Assembly: GCA_963713965.1 (NCBI GenBank)
Contig: OY970217.1
Span: forward strand, 1,116,001-1,180,000
Length of the DNA: 64,000 bases
Reading direction: 5' to 3'
Source: CALAGB01 sp963713965
Lineage (GTDB): Bacteria > Chloroflexota > Chloroflexia > Thermomicrobiales > Thermomicrobiaceae
Made by a program: the position numbers and the translations under genes. Under the pieces are notes generated by a model. That model searched no databases, was not told the origin of the DNA, and saw nothing but the letters and a program-made list of their open reading frames with translations. Below, piece by piece: positions 26,459 through 36,317 of the stretch (within the stretch, counting starts at the first letter, position 1; each line of letters opens with the position of its first letter).

Positions 26459-26698
26459 TTAGCTGTGCCAGCGTGACTGGCAGATCGTCTCAAGCGTTCG
26501 GCTTCGTTCCATGAGCCATAAACAACTCGAGCGAGACGTTATGGCGTAATCCGATCGATGCTGTCCGACGTCCTCCATCGAGAGTTCGACGGTCGTCCGG
26601 AAGGCCATGTCGGGCCGATGTGCCCGAGCCCAGATGCGTCGACAACGCGAGTATCGAGTCGGGTGTTCACGACTTCGGGAGCGCTTCGAATCAACCAT
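26459..26698 (-). CDS. Small basic hypothetical protein, weakly supported
   Basis: 79 residues, Arg/Ser-rich N-terminus and a cysteine-containing middle (ITSRSSCLWLMERSR). I do not recognise it. It is kept because a terminator follows it and two operator-like palindromes precede it, which suggests a transcription unit here; the coding frame itself could still be wrong. Confidence 0.3.
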   Translation of the reverse strand: MVDSKRSRSREHPTRYSRCRRIWARAHRPDMAFRTTVELSMEDVGQHRSDYAITSRSSCLWLMERSRTLETICQSRWHS

Positions 26699-26715
26699 CC
26701 GGCCCCCAATCGCGT

Positions 26716-26751
26716 TGTACGTACAGCTGTCTGATCTCTATTGTACGTACA
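26716..26751. promoter_or_regulatory. Two perfect TGTACGTACA palindromes
   Basis: Identical ten-base palindromes sit at 26716-26725 and 26742-26751, 26 bases centre to centre, so they face the same side after about two and a half helical turns. This is the look of a TetR-type or similar dimer operator, upstream of the small minus-strand frame and 365 bases upstream of tal-pgi. No regulator gene is recognised beside it. Confidence 0.55.
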
Positions 26752-27115
26752 TTGCCTCAGGTGTCAACCCCCCTTTTCGAAATTGTCGCTTTTCGCATTG
26801 GACAATTGGCGCTGTTCCGCATTCTGACGCGGAAACCGCTGATTTCGCGGCGCGCATAATGCAGAACGGAACCTCGAGTCTGTGACTCCGTGGGATGATC
26901 TGCGTCAACGAAGTCGTTAAGGAATTTGAGATGGTAGAGACGACTTCCCAGGAAGGGTGCATACTTAAGCGGTAGATCGGGAACTAACTCCGCGTTCGGG
27001 CAGGCTCGTGGGAACACCTCCGTTTTCGGCACCAACCTCACCCGCTTCGAACGCGCTTCCAACACGGCAGCTACAACAACTCGCGATCAAACCAGGCACA
27101 CGAAAGGACAAATTG
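26752..27115. other. Leader region of tal-pgi
   Basis: About 360 bases without a convincing gene. The only clear element is the GAAAGGA ribosome-binding site at 27102-27108 that sets the tal-pgi start. Confidence 0.4.
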
Positions 27116-29938
27116 ATGCCGAACCCGTTGCAACAGCTCGCCTCCGTGGGACAGAGCTTCTGGCTTGACAATCTGAGCCGATCGCTCATTACCACCGGAG
27201 AGCTCGAGCGCCTGATACGTGATGACGGCCTTCACGGCATGACCTCGAACCCCACCATTTTCGAAAAGGCCCTCTCCGCGGGAGATGCCTACGACGCCCA
27301 GATCCGAAGACTCACCAGGGAAGGCGCCAACAAGGAAGAGATTTTCGAGGACCTTGCCTTCCATGATATTCGCCGCGCGGCAGACCTCCTTCGGCCCGTC
27401 TATCTGGCGACCGACAAACAGGATGGCTACGTCTCGATCGAGCTGCCGCCCTACCTGGCGTCGGAGACCGAACGCTCAGTCCGCGAGGCGAAACGCATCT
27501 TCGCTTCGATCGGTCGTCCCAACGTCATGATCAAGGTGCCTGGGACGAATGAAGGCATTCCGGCCGTCGAGGAACTCATCTTCTCGGGGGTGAACGTCAA
27601 CATCACCCTCCTCTTCGCTCTCAATGACTACCTGCGCGTCGTCGAAGCGTATCTGCGTGGAATCGAACGTCGCGTCGAAAAGGGCTTGCCGGTCGATAGC
27701 ATCTCCTCGGTCGCGAGCTTCTTCGTCAGCCGTGTCGACACTGAAGTCGACAAGCGCATCGACGCCAAACTGGGTGGGCAGCTCAATGACGATCAGAAAC
27801 GGCGCCTGGAAGCGATCAAAGGCAAGGCGGCCATCGCCAACGCCAAGATCGTCTATGAGCACTTCAAGCAGCTGTTCGGATCGCCTCGCTTCATCGAGCT
27901 GAAGAAGCACGGCGCCCGCCTGCAACGCCCACTCTGGGCCAGCACCAGCACAAAGAACCCGGAATACAGTGACGTCCTTTACATCGAGGCGCTGATCGGG
28001 CCAGACACGGTGGAAACTATGGCGCCGGTATCGGTCGACGCCTTCCGCGATCACGGTGTGGTCAAGCGAACCGTCGACGAGAACATGGACGAAGCGCACC
28101 ACATCATGGATGAGATGGAAGCACTCGGCATCTCCTACGACGACGTGACGAACAAACTCCAGGTCGATGGCGTGGCGTCGTTCGCGAAGTCATTCGACAA
28201 CCTGTTGGCCGGCATCGAGGAGAAGCGTAAGACCTTTGGTGCAGCCGGTGGTTCTGGTTCAGGATCAGTGGGTTCTTACACTGACGAAGTCGAGGAGACG
28301 GTCAAACGTCTGGTTGAGAACAAGGCTGCGTCTCGACTCTGGTCGAAAGACGCCTCCCTCTGGAGCCACGACTCCACCACGCAAAAGCAGATCTCAACGG
28401 CACTCGGCTGGCTCGACAGCCCGACCGTCATGGCCAAGGAAGTCCAAAAGCTCAAATCATTCGCGGATGACGTCCGCCAGACCGGCTTCACGCGCGCCAT
28501 CCTGTTGGGCATGGGCGGCAGCAGTCTCGCGCCTGAGGTTTTCCAGCGCACGTTCGGAAATCAAGAAGGTTTCCCTGAGCTAACAGTGCTGGACAGCACC
28601 GATTCAGACACCATCCGCAAGCTCTCTGACTCCCTGAATTTCAACCAGACGCTCTTTATCGTCAGCTCGAAGTCAGGCACGACGATCGAGACGTCCACTC
28701 TCTTCAAGTATTTCTTCGCGCAGGTCGAGGGTGCGGTCTCCGGTGGAGCAGGTGCGCATTTCATCGCCATCACCGATCCGGGCACGGTGCTCGAGAAGAT
28801 CGGACGAGAGCGCGGCTTCCGCCACGTCTTCCTCAACGACACCAACATCGGCGGACGCTTCTCGGCCCTGTCATTGTTTGGCCTCGTACCAGCCGCGGTC
28901 ATCGGGCTCGACGTCGATCTGCTGCTGCAGCGGGCGGCCGAGATGGCCGAGAAGACGAAGAAGGATGCGCTGGAGAACCCGGGCCTCTGGCTCGGCGGTG
29001 CGCTCGGAATGCTCGCCGCGCTGGGACGAGACAAGCTGACATTCATTCCCGACCCAGCGCTGACCTCCCTCTCTGATTGGCTGGAGCAGCTGATCGCGGA
29101 AAGCACCGGCAAGGACGGAACTGGAATCGTTCCGATCGCCAACGAGCCGTATTCCGCTCCCGGCGCGTACGCCGCCGACCGGGTCTTCGTCGGCTTCGAC
29201 CTGGCACCACAACCGCATGCGGACACGGACGCCATGCTGGCTGGGCTCGAGGAGGCGGGACATCCCGTCATGCGAATACGACTACGCGACGAATGGGACA
29301 TTACCGCGGAATTCTTCCGCTGGGAGATCGCCACGGCCATCTCAGGAATCGAGCTCGGGATCAATCCGTTCGATCAGCCCAACGTGCAGGAGAGTAAAGA
29401 CAACACCAACCGTCTGCTCGGGACCTTCAAGAACGAGCACAAACTCCCGGAGCCGATGACCACGATCTCCAGCGATGGCATCGCTGCTTATGGCGTAACG
29501 GCCGCGTCGTTGAGCGAGGCCACGGAAGCGTTCCTGGACGAGGTCGGTATTGGGGACTACCTGGCGATCATGGCCTTCTGCCAGCGCAGCTCTGATGTGG
29601 ACTTGCGCCTGAACGAGATTCGCCGTCTACTGCGAGAGCGTTTGAACGTAGCGACGACGTTCGGCTACGGACCACGCTTCATGCACTCCATCGGTCAGCT
29701 CTATAAGGGCGGGCCGGGATCCGGAGCGTTTCTGCAGATCGTCATCGAACCCTCGCGCGATCTGCCGATTCCGGACGAGACCTATTCCTTCGGGACGCTC
29801 TTCGCTGCCCAATCTCTGGGCGACTATGAGGCGCTGGGCAAACGGCAACGTCCGTTGTTGCGCGTCAAGATCTCGGGTGATCCGGTTGCCGGGCTCGATC
29901 GACTTTTGCAGTCACTGGTGTCGTCGGCACTTCGCTAG
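27116..29938 (+). CDS. tal-pgi: Bifunctional transaldolase / glucose-6-phosphate isomerase
   Basis: 940 residues from an ATG with GAAAGGA seven bases upstream. Residues 1-370 are a transaldolase: SLWLDNLSR-like N-terminus, TSNPTIFEKA and the Schiff-base lysine in VMIKVPGTNEG near residue 138. A Gly/Ser-rich linker (about residues 375-390, GSGSGSVGS) leads to a glucose-6-phosphate isomerase with LGMGGSSLAPEVF and VSSKSGTTIETST. The fusion links the non-oxidative pentose phosphate branch to upper glycolysis. It is followed by zwf, opcA and pgl. Confidence 0.93.
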   Translation: MPNPLQQLASVGQSFWLDNLSRSLITTGELERLIRDDGLHGMTSNPTIFEKALSAGDAYDAQIRRLTREGANKEEIFEDLAFHDIRRAADLLRPVYLATDKQDGYVSIELPPYLASETERSVREAKRIFASIGRPNVMIKVPGTNEGIPAVEELIFSGVNVNITLLFALNDYLRVVEAYLRGIERRVEKGLPVDSISSVASFFVSRVDTEVDKRIDAKLGGQLNDDQKRRLEAIKGKAAIANAKIVYEHFKQLFGSPRFIELKKHGARLQRPLWASTSTKNPEYSDVLYIEALIGPDTVETMAPVSVDAFRDHGVVKRTVDENMDEAHHIMDEMEALGISYDDVTNKLQVDGVASFAKSFDNLLAGIEEKRKTFGAAGGSGSGSVGSYTDEVEETVKRLVENKAASRLWSKDASLWSHDSTTQKQISTALGWLDSPTVMAKEVQKLKSFADDVRQTGFTRAILLGMGGSSLAPEVFQRTFGNQEGFPELTVLDSTDSDTIRKLSDSLNFNQTLFIVSSKSGTTIETSTLFKYFFAQVEGAVSGGAGAHFIAITDPGTVLEKIGRERGFRHVFLNDTNIGGRFSALSLFGLVPAAVIGLDVDLLLQRAAEMAEKTKKDALENPGLWLGGALGMLAALGRDKLTFIPDPALTSLSDWLEQLIAESTGKDGTGIVPIANEPYSAPGAYAADRVFVGFDLAPQPHADTDAMLAGLEEAGHPVMRIRLRDEWDITAEFFRWEIATAISGIELGINPFDQPNVQESKDNTNRLLGTFKNEHKLPEPMTTISSDGIAAYGVTAASLSEATEAFLDEVGIGDYLAIMAFCQRSSDVDLRLNEIRRLLRERLNVATTFGYGPRFMHSIGQLYKGGPGSGAFLQIVIEPSRDLPIPDETYSFGTLFAAQSLGDYEALGKRQRPLLRVKISGDPVAGLDRLLQSLVSSALR

Positions 29939-30006
29939 CTCGTGGTCGAAAAGCTGTCGAGCATTACATGGCGTGATGCTTGCTACCGAAGAGTAAGAGA
30001 TTTTTT

Positions 30007-30050
30007 CGGCAACGGTGCACGCGCACTAAACCGGCGGCAAGCCGTTGCCG
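30007..30050. other. Inverted repeat between tal-pgi and zwf
   Basis: CGGCAACGG at 30007-30015 is complementary to CCGTTGCCG at 30042-30050, with a 26-base loop. It may modulate read-through between tal-pgi and zwf. There is a TTTTTT just before the stem but none after it, so terminator function on the plus strand is doubtful. Confidence 0.4.
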
Positions 30051-30192
30051 ACATGACCAATTGAATTGAAACATCGATGTTGGTACGTGCGGGTTACGCC
30101 GGATCAGCGTCGTCGGCAGTCGCGATAGATGACCGGTTGGCGACGTCATGATGCTGGAATGACACGCGAACGTCTGACAGTGGGAGGATTCC

Positions 30193-31737
30193 ATGCAAAC
30201 CGCCATGGTCGAGAATCCGCTACGCGAGGGGTTACGCCTCGAACGCGTACCGGCTCCCTGCGCCATGGTCATCTTCGGCGCCTCAGGAGATCTGACCAGC
30301 CGTAAGCTGATGCCCGCGCTCTACAATCTGGCCATCGAGGGCCTGCTTCCATCCGGCTTCAGCGTCGTTGGCTATGCTCGGCGCGATCTGACCAACATGA
30401 TGTTCCGAACACAAATGCGCGACGGGGTCGATCGACACTCTCGCCGACGGCCGGTCGATCCTAACGTTTGGGAGACGTTCGAGCAGGGCATTTCCTACGT
30501 CGACGGGAACTTCGAGAATCCGGACGATTATGTGGCGCTCGGCGTCGAGCTCGCCCGGCTGGACCGGGAACGGGGCACGTGCGGCAATCGGATCTTCTAC
30601 CTCGCCGCACCGCCGAGTATGTACCGCACGATCGTCGACAACCTCGGCGCGGCCGGGCTCGTCGGTCAGCAGCATAGCGACAGCTGGACACGCGTTGTTG
30701 TGGAGAAGCCCTTTGGCCGTGATTTGCAGAGCGCCATCGAGCTCAACGATCACCTGCACACGGTCTTCCACGAAAATCAGATCTTCCGCATCGACCACTA
30801 CCTCGGCAAAGAGACGGTCCAGAACATCATGGCATTCCGCTTCGCCAATGGCATCTTCGAACCGATCTGGACCCGCAATTACATCGACCACGTGCAGATG
30901 ACCGTGGCAGAGACCATCGGTGTCGAGGATCGTGGAGGCTACTACGATCAGGCCGGCGCCATGCGTGACATGGTGCAGAACCACATGCTCCAGCTCCTGA
31001 GCGTCATCGCCATGGAGCCACCCATCACCTTCGACGCGGACGCCGTGCGCGACGAGAAGGTCAAGACGCTCCGCGCCATCCGCTCGATCAAGCCGGAAGA
31101 AGTCGAGAAATTCACCGTGCGCGGGCAGTATGGGCCCGGCTGGGTTGCCGGCGAATCCGTTCCCGGCTATCGCCAGGAACCGAAGGTCAATCCTGATTCG
31201 ATGACTGAGACGTTCGTGGCTGTCAAGCTCTTGATTGACAACTGGCGCTGGGCGGGTGTCCCGTTCTATCTTCGTACGGGGAAGCGCATGCCGCGCCGCG
31301 TGACCGAGATCGCCATCCAATTCAAGAGCGTGCCTCATCCCCTTTTCAAGTCAACCGAGGGCGCGCCACTCGAGCCGAATGTGCTGGCCCTGCGCATTCA
31401 ACCGGATGAAGGCATCACCATGAAGATCGCCGCCAAGGTGCCCGGCCCGCACATTCGGTTGCGTTCGGTCAACATGGGGTTTCTCTACGGCACATCCTTC
31501 TTCGTCGAGTCTCCGGATGCCTACGAGCGTTTGCTGCTCGACTGCATGTTTGGCGATTCGACCCTTTTCACCCGCCGCGACGAGACCGAAGCGGCCTGGA
31601 AGCCAATCACAGAGATTCTTCAGGAATGGGGCGAGGTCACGCCGCCGCATTTCCCGAATTACGAAGCGGGATCCTGGGGTCCGGCGGCAGCCGATGCCTT
31701 CTTGGCGCGCGACGGTCGTTCCTGGCGACAGCCATAA
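30193..31737 (+). CDS. zwf: Glucose-6-phosphate dehydrogenase
   Basis: 514 residues. The N-terminal Rossmann fingerprint is IFGASGDLTSRKLMPALY and the active-site motif RIDHYLGKETVQN lies near residue 200. It catalyses glucose-6-phosphate to 6-phosphogluconolactone with NADP or NAD reduction, the entry to the oxidative pentose phosphate pathway. The following opcA-type gene is its usual allosteric or assembly partner. The length is normal. Confidence 0.95.
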   Translation: MQTAMVENPLREGLRLERVPAPCAMVIFGASGDLTSRKLMPALYNLAIEGLLPSGFSVVGYARRDLTNMMFRTQMRDGVDRHSRRRPVDPNVWETFEQGISYVDGNFENPDDYVALGVELARLDRERGTCGNRIFYLAAPPSMYRTIVDNLGAAGLVGQQHSDSWTRVVVEKPFGRDLQSAIELNDHLHTVFHENQIFRIDHYLGKETVQNIMAFRFANGIFEPIWTRNYIDHVQMTVAETIGVEDRGGYYDQAGAMRDMVQNHMLQLLSVIAMEPPITFDADAVRDEKVKTLRAIRSIKPEEVEKFTVRGQYGPGWVAGESVPGYRQEPKVNPDSMTETFVAVKLLIDNWRWAGVPFYLRTGKRMPRRVTEIAIQFKSVPHPLFKSTEGAPLEPNVLALRIQPDEGITMKIAAKVPGPHIRLRSVNMGFLYGTSFFVESPDAYERLLLDCMFGDSTLFTRRDETEAAWKPITEILQEWGEVTPPHFPNYEAGSWGPAAADAFLARDGRSWRQP

Positions 31738-31762
31738 GGCGATTTGGATGGGAAGGTAACGT

Positions 31763-32950
31763 ATGTCGGGCATTGACGTCAGCGTCGACGTTCACGGATT
31801 CAAAGGACCGGCGGTCGACGTTGGCTCGATTGAACGCGAGTTGGCGGAGCTTTGGCGCATGCCGACTGTCATCGGCCTGCGCCAGACGGACGTCGTGCCA
31901 ACGCGCACCAGCGTCCTCAACCTTGTGGTGCACTCGTCCGACCCGTCGATGGAGACCCATACGAGCACCATCATCAACGAACTGGCGACGAACCATCCGT
32001 CACGAGTTATCAGCTTCAACGTCACCTCGGACCCCAGGGCATTCGAGGACGACATCGACGCACACGTCAGCACCCATTGCTATACCGCGTCTGGCGAGCG
32101 CTTTGCGTCCTGCTACGAGAAGATCGAGATCAAGACGCCGCCTGATTCGCTTGATCAACTGCCCAGCATCATCGTGGCGCTCGCGCTGCCCGACCTCCCA
32201 ACCTTTGTCTGGTGGCCGGGACAACCCCCGCTGGCCGACAAGCGCTTCGCGCGTATTGCGCACGCTGCCACCCGTATGGTCGTCGATTCGCTCGATTTCG
32301 TGCGGTGCAGTACCAACCTCATTCGCGTCCATGACCTGTGTCAGAGCATCGGGGAACACTGCGCTCTGACCGATCTCAATTGGGCGCGTCTGACTCCATG
32401 GCGCTCGATGTTGTCGCAGATTTTCGATTCGCCCGACTGTCGCTGGGCGCTCGAGCACGTCAGCCATGTCAAGCTAGTCTTCGGACATCACTCCGGGAGT
32501 CGCGTCAACGCCGCCCAGGCCATGCTCTTCGCCGGGTGGCTCAGCAGTCGCCTTGGCTGGAGTCTGAAGCGCGCGGAAAAGGACCAGGCCCAGGGAGTCG
32601 CGAACGTGCAAGCCGTCAACGGCGCAACAATCGCGGTCGAGATCGTCGGTCACCCGACACCGAAACACTACAACGGCTACCTCCTTAGCGCCTCTCTTTC
32701 GTCGGCCGACGGGTCTAAGCGGGGGGAATTCAACGTCGAGCGTGTCGGAGACGACCTTGCGACCCTGCGGATGTCGGCGAGTATTGACGGACAGGCGATC
32801 GCTGAACACGCCATGCGCTCGGCACCAACCGGCCTTTCCCAGCTCCTGTTGCGAGAGTTGGAAACAACGACACATGACTGCCTATTCGAGGAGGCGATCG
32901 CCGAAGGCGCGCGATATGCCTCGTCTATCAATCTCCGGAGAACCGCGTGA
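31763..32950 (+). CDS. opcA: Glucose-6-phosphate dehydrogenase assembly protein OpcA
   Basis: 395 residues with the two-domain OpcA pattern; characteristic blocks are TSVLNLVVHS-like in the first third and PTFVWWPGQPP near residue 150. OpcA is needed for redox- or thioredoxin-responsive activation of Zwf in cyanobacteria and Actinobacteria. It starts 25 bases after zwf and its stop overlaps the pgl start (GTGA), supporting an operon. Confidence 0.88.
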   Translation: MSGIDVSVDVHGFKGPAVDVGSIERELAELWRMPTVIGLRQTDVVPTRTSVLNLVVHSSDPSMETHTSTIINELATNHPSRVISFNVTSDPRAFEDDIDAHVSTHCYTASGERFASCYEKIEIKTPPDSLDQLPSIIVALALPDLPTFVWWPGQPPLADKRFARIAHAATRMVVDSLDFVRCSTNLIRVHDLCQSIGEHCALTDLNWARLTPWRSMLSQIFDSPDCRWALEHVSHVKLVFGHHSGSRVNAAQAMLFAGWLSSRLGWSLKRAEKDQAQGVANVQAVNGATIAVEIVGHPTPKHYNGYLLSASLSSADGSKRGEFNVERVGDDLATLRMSASIDGQAIAEHAMRSAPTGLSQLLLRELETTTHDCLFEEAIAEGARYASSINLRRTA

Positions 32951-33705
32951 GTGAACCCGAAATCGTCGTCACCAAAGATGCAGCCGAGCTAGCTTCGATC
33001 GCGGCACGCCGCTTCGTTCAGGTCGTGCGCGAGGGGCAGGCTAGCGGGCGCAACGCGCGTGTAGCGCTCTCAGGCGGTTCGACGCCGCGTGCCCTTTTCA
33101 CGTTGCTGGCGAGTGACGAATTCAAAGACCGTGTCGAGTGGAAAGCGATTGACGTCTTCTGGGGCGATGAGCGTACCGTTCCTCCGGACCATGCTGACTC
33201 GAATTACCGCATGGCGAACGAGACGCTGCTCAACCTCGTTCCCATCCCGGAAAGCAACGTGCACCGCATGCACTGCGAAATCGAGCCGGACGAGGCGGCC
33301 AGGCTCTATGAGGCCGAGCTCGCAGCCGTCTTCGGAAACGCGACCGCGACACATCCGCCCCAATTCGATCTCATTTTGTTGGGAATCGGTGGCGACGGGC
33401 ATACTGCGTCGCTCTTTCCGGGCACGGACGCCCTCTCGGTACGCGACAGACTCGTTGTTGCCAACCCGGTTCCACAGCAGCAAACCACGCGTCTTTCCCT
33501 GACCGTCCCAGTCCTTCTCGCGGCCCGAGAAGTCCTCGTCCTCGTCGCTGGAGCTGACAAGGCTCCGGCCGTCTATCGCGCGATAGAAGGACCATGGAAT
33601 CCTGATCAGACTCCCTCGCAGTATCTGAGGCAGGCAACCGGTCACGTCGTCTGGTTGCTGGACAAGGCAGCGGCAGCCGATCTCGGCAATGACACCGCTG
33701 GATGA
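32947..33705 (+). CDS. pgl: 6-phosphogluconolactonase
   Basis: 252 residues from a GTG overlapping the opcA stop by four bases. Family motifs are ALSGGSTPRALF, WGDERTVPPDHADSNYRM and LLGIGGDGHTASLFPGT. It hydrolyses 6-phosphogluconolactone, the step after Zwf. A 6-phosphogluconate dehydrogenase is not in the window, so the last oxidative step must be encoded elsewhere. Confidence 0.93.
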   Translation: MSEPEIVVTKDAAELASIAARRFVQVVREGQASGRNARVALSGGSTPRALFTLLASDEFKDRVEWKAIDVFWGDERTVPPDHADSNYRMANETLLNLVPIPESNVHRMHCEIEPDEAARLYEAELAAVFGNATATHPPQFDLILLGIGGDGHTASLFPGTDALSVRDRLVVANPVPQQQTTRLSLTVPVLLAAREVLVLVAGADKAPAVYRAIEGPWNPDQTPSQYLRQATGHVVWLLDKAAAADLGNDTAG

Positions 33706-33853
33706 AATCGGTCATCCTCTCACGTTATATCGATGAAGTCCTGTTGATGAGCTTCGACCAAACACGGTCGGCGCCTCTTCATTGGGCAACGAAAATTCAA
33801 GACGCGACGCGGCGACGAGTGCGACCCGCGTCCACGACATATCTGGAGCATGA

Positions 33854-34600
33854 ATGAGTAGCGACGAAACACAGGGCGGAACACCGAGCCGCGTCATGGT
33901 CGTGATGGCCCATCCGGATGACGCGGAGTTCATCTGCGCCGGAACAGTCGCCAAATGGACGGCGGCCGGGGCCGAGGGGATCTTCGTCCTCGGCACGAGC
34001 GGTGACAAGGGGAGCGACGACCCGGAATTCACGTCGGAGAGCCTGGTGGAAACGCGCGAGCGAGAGCAGCGCGAAGCCGCCAAGGCTTTGGGCGTCGGGA
34101 CCGTTGAGTTCCTGCGCTTCAAGGACGCTGAACTGATTCCTGATCTCAACCTGAGGCTCGCTATCACGCGCATGATTCGCAAGCACAAACCGGATGCTCT
34201 GATCTGCCAGGATCCAACCAACCGTTGGGAAGGGCAGGAGTACATCCAGCACCCGGACCACCTGGCCATGGGTGAAGCCGCTCTGGCGGCAGTCTTCCCC
34301 TCGGCTCGCGACCGTCTCACGTTTCCTCAGCTTCTGGCCGAGGGGCTGGAACCGCACAAAGTCGCACATGTCTACCTGGCTGGATCCCGCGAACCCGATG
34401 TCTGGATCGACATCACCTCGTCGTTCGACACGAAGATCAACGGATTGGCCCAACACAAGTCACAGATGGGCGATTGGGAATTCGAGCCCAGGCTGCGTCG
34501 CTGGGCGCAGGACACCGCGGCCGAGGCACGCACCCGGCGATATCCCGGCGCCGAGGACATGGAACTGGCCGAGTCGTACAAGTACTTCAAGCTGGACTGA
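33854..34600 (+). CDS. PIG-L family deacetylase
   Basis: 248 residues. Zinc-binding motifs are AHPDDAEF near residue 20 and a downstream HPDH near residue 135. The family deacetylates N-acetylglucosamine-containing substrates such as bacillithiol, mycothiol or lipid precursors. No thiol-biosynthesis partners are nearby, so the substrate stays open. It is followed by a long hairpin. Confidence 0.85.
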   Translation: MSSDETQGGTPSRVMVVMAHPDDAEFICAGTVAKWTAAGAEGIFVLGTSGDKGSDDPEFTSESLVETREREQREAAKALGVGTVEFLRFKDAELIPDLNLRLAITRMIRKHKPDALICQDPTNRWEGQEYIQHPDHLAMGEAALAAVFPSARDRLTFPQLLAEGLEPHKVAHVYLAGSREPDVWIDITSSFDTKINGLAQHKSQMGDWEFEPRLRRWAQDTAAEARTRRYPGAEDMELAESYKYFKLD

Positions 34601-34668
34601 CTGCGAAACTGAGTTGGGGTTGAGCCGATCGACACATCGCGAGTGGGATCATGCCTATTGGGCGCCAT

Positions 34669-34720
34669 AAATGTCACCGCTACGGATCGTTGATCGACGA
34701 TAACCGTAGTGGTGACATTT
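34669..34720. terminator. Long hairpin between convergent genes
   Basis: A 17-base stem (AAATGTCACCGCTACGG with CCGTAGTGGTGACATTT, one G-U pair) encloses a second ATCGT/ACGAT stem. It lies between the plus-strand PIG-L gene and the minus-strand NUDIX gene and likely stops transcription from both sides; it could also be a dispersed palindrome. Confidence 0.55.
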
Positions 34721-34817
34721 TGATCTTTGACGAATTGGTTGGGTGACAGGTCCGCGTTCGCGCCATTCGGAGTCTCGGCAGCGTCCGCAAACTGGCGTAA
34801 GTTCGTCCAATCCCCGA

Positions 34818-35312
34818 TCATTTCCCCATGAAGAGCTTCCACGAATCGGGTGTCGTGCCCGGAAATTGATAGTCGTAGTCCGTCACCAAGGGCATCGGCG
34901 TCACCTCTCGGTTCAGGGCGCGACGCGCCATGTAATGGGCCAAATGGGTGACGTCGTCGCGCGCATCCAGATCCGGCAACGAGAAATAGGCCGCTTCGTC
35001 ATTCTCGCGCCCATCCGCTCTCGGTTCTCCTGATCGATGATTCAACAACCACAGAATGTACGTGTCGGTGTTGTCGCCATCGTGGCGGCTGCGCAACCCA
35101 ATGATTCCCACCGGCTCGGCAATCACGCCGGTCTCCTCGAGCACCTCGCGGGCGATGGCAACATCAAGCGTCTCGCCTGGGTCCATGACGCCACCCGGCA
35201 GCATCAGTCTCCCTTTCGACGGCCCGTAGGTCATGCGCACCAGCAAGATCGCGTCGTGGCGCACCACCAATCCTCCAACGCTCGTGACGTTACGTCGCTC
35301 ACGCTGACTCAT
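34818..35312 (-). CDS. NUDIX hydrolase
   Basis: 164 residues with a complete Nudix box, GGVMDPGETLDVAI then REVLEETGV. It cleaves a nucleoside diphosphate-linked substrate, with Mg bound by the REVLEE glutamates. It overlaps nadC by four bases, suggesting NAD-related or general nucleotide housekeeping, but the specific substrate is unknown. Confidence 0.88.
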   Translation of the reverse strand: MSQRERRNVTSVGGLVVRHDAILLVRMTYGPSKGRLMLPGGVMDPGETLDVAIAREVLEETGVIAEPVGIIGLRSRHDGDNTDTYILWLLNHRSGEPRADGRENDEAAYFSLPDLDARDDVTHLAHYMARRALNREVTPMPLVTDYDYQFPGTTPDSWKLFMGK

Positions 35313-36163
35313 CCTTCTTGCTCCTGCGCTAATTCGAAATCGAGGCTAATGTCCAACGCCCGCGAAGAATGAGTCAGCGCTCCGACCGATATGAGGTCGA
35401 CTCCGGTCTCGGCCACGGCTCGTGCGGTCTCCAGCGTGATGCCGCCGGAAGCCTCTAGTATGGCGCGCCCCGCGGTGCGGCGCACCGCCTCGGCCATGTC
35501 ATTGATCGACATGTTGTCGACCAGAATCGCGTCCGGACCGGCAGCCAGCGCTTCGTCCAGTTCATCGAGATTGGTCACCTCGACCTCCACGCGCAACGTG
35601 TGCGGCGACTGGTCTTTCGCCAATCTCACTGCGTCGCTGATTCGTGTCGCGCCCCCCACGGCCGCGAGATGGTTGTCCTTGATCAATATTCCGTCACCGA
35701 GGCCAATACGATGGTTGTGACCACCTCCATCGCGCACGGCCGCCTTCTCCAACAATCGCATTCCTGGCGTGGTCTTGCGCGTATCGATGATTCGCGCGCT
35801 GGTACCTCGCACAGCCTCGATGTACTGAGCCGTTGCCGTGGCAACACCAGAGAGTCGCTGCAGGAAATTCAGCGCCACTCGCTCGCCCAACAATATTCCA
35901 CGTGCCGGCCCGGAGATCGTGCCGATTAGATCTCCCCGATGCACATGTTCGCCGTCGGTGATCTCTGCCCGAAAACAGATTCGCGGATCTATTTGGGAGA
36001 AAACTTCGGCGGCCACGGTCAATCCAGAGATCACGCCGTCGGACTTCGCCAGAAACCGGCCACTTGCCTCACGATTCTCGGAGACGGTCAATTCGGTGGT
36101 GATGTCTCCAAAGGCGGTATCCTCCTCCAGGGCGATCTGGACGGCTCGAGTCAAATGATTCAC
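35309..36163 (-). CDS. nadC: Nicotinate-nucleotide pyrophosphorylase (carboxylating)
   Basis: 284 residues. Characteristic blocks are LEEDTAFGDITTE near the N-terminus, RKTTPGMRLLEKAAV and GGGHNHRIGLGDGILIKDNH, EVEVTNLDE, and SGGITLETAR near the C-terminus. It makes nicotinate mononucleotide from quinolinate and PRPP in de novo NAD synthesis. nadA and nadB are not in the window. Confidence 0.94.
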   Translation of the reverse strand: MNHLTRAVQIALEEDTAFGDITTELTVSENREASGRFLAKSDGVISGLTVAAEVFSQIDPRICFRAEITDGEHVHRGDLIGTISGPARGILLGERVALNFLQRLSGVATATAQYIEAVRGTSARIIDTRKTTPGMRLLEKAAVRDGGGHNHRIGLGDGILIKDNHLAAVGGATRISDAVRLAKDQSPHTLRVEVEVTNLDELDEALAAGPDAILVDNMSINDMAEAVRRTAGRAILEASGGITLETARAVAETGVDLISVGALTHSSRALDISLDFELAQEQEG

Positions 36164-36317
36164 GTCGCTCCCTTTCTCACGCTCAGTCGCCGCATCCTAG
36201 CCCGGCGCTCCGCGGCTTTCAACATCGAAACAGCCCACAATACTCCCTGTCAAAGGCGTACCATGGAGACAAGCGGCTTCGCCGGGACGTCGACGCAAAT
36301 CGAAGGGAAGTTGAACG

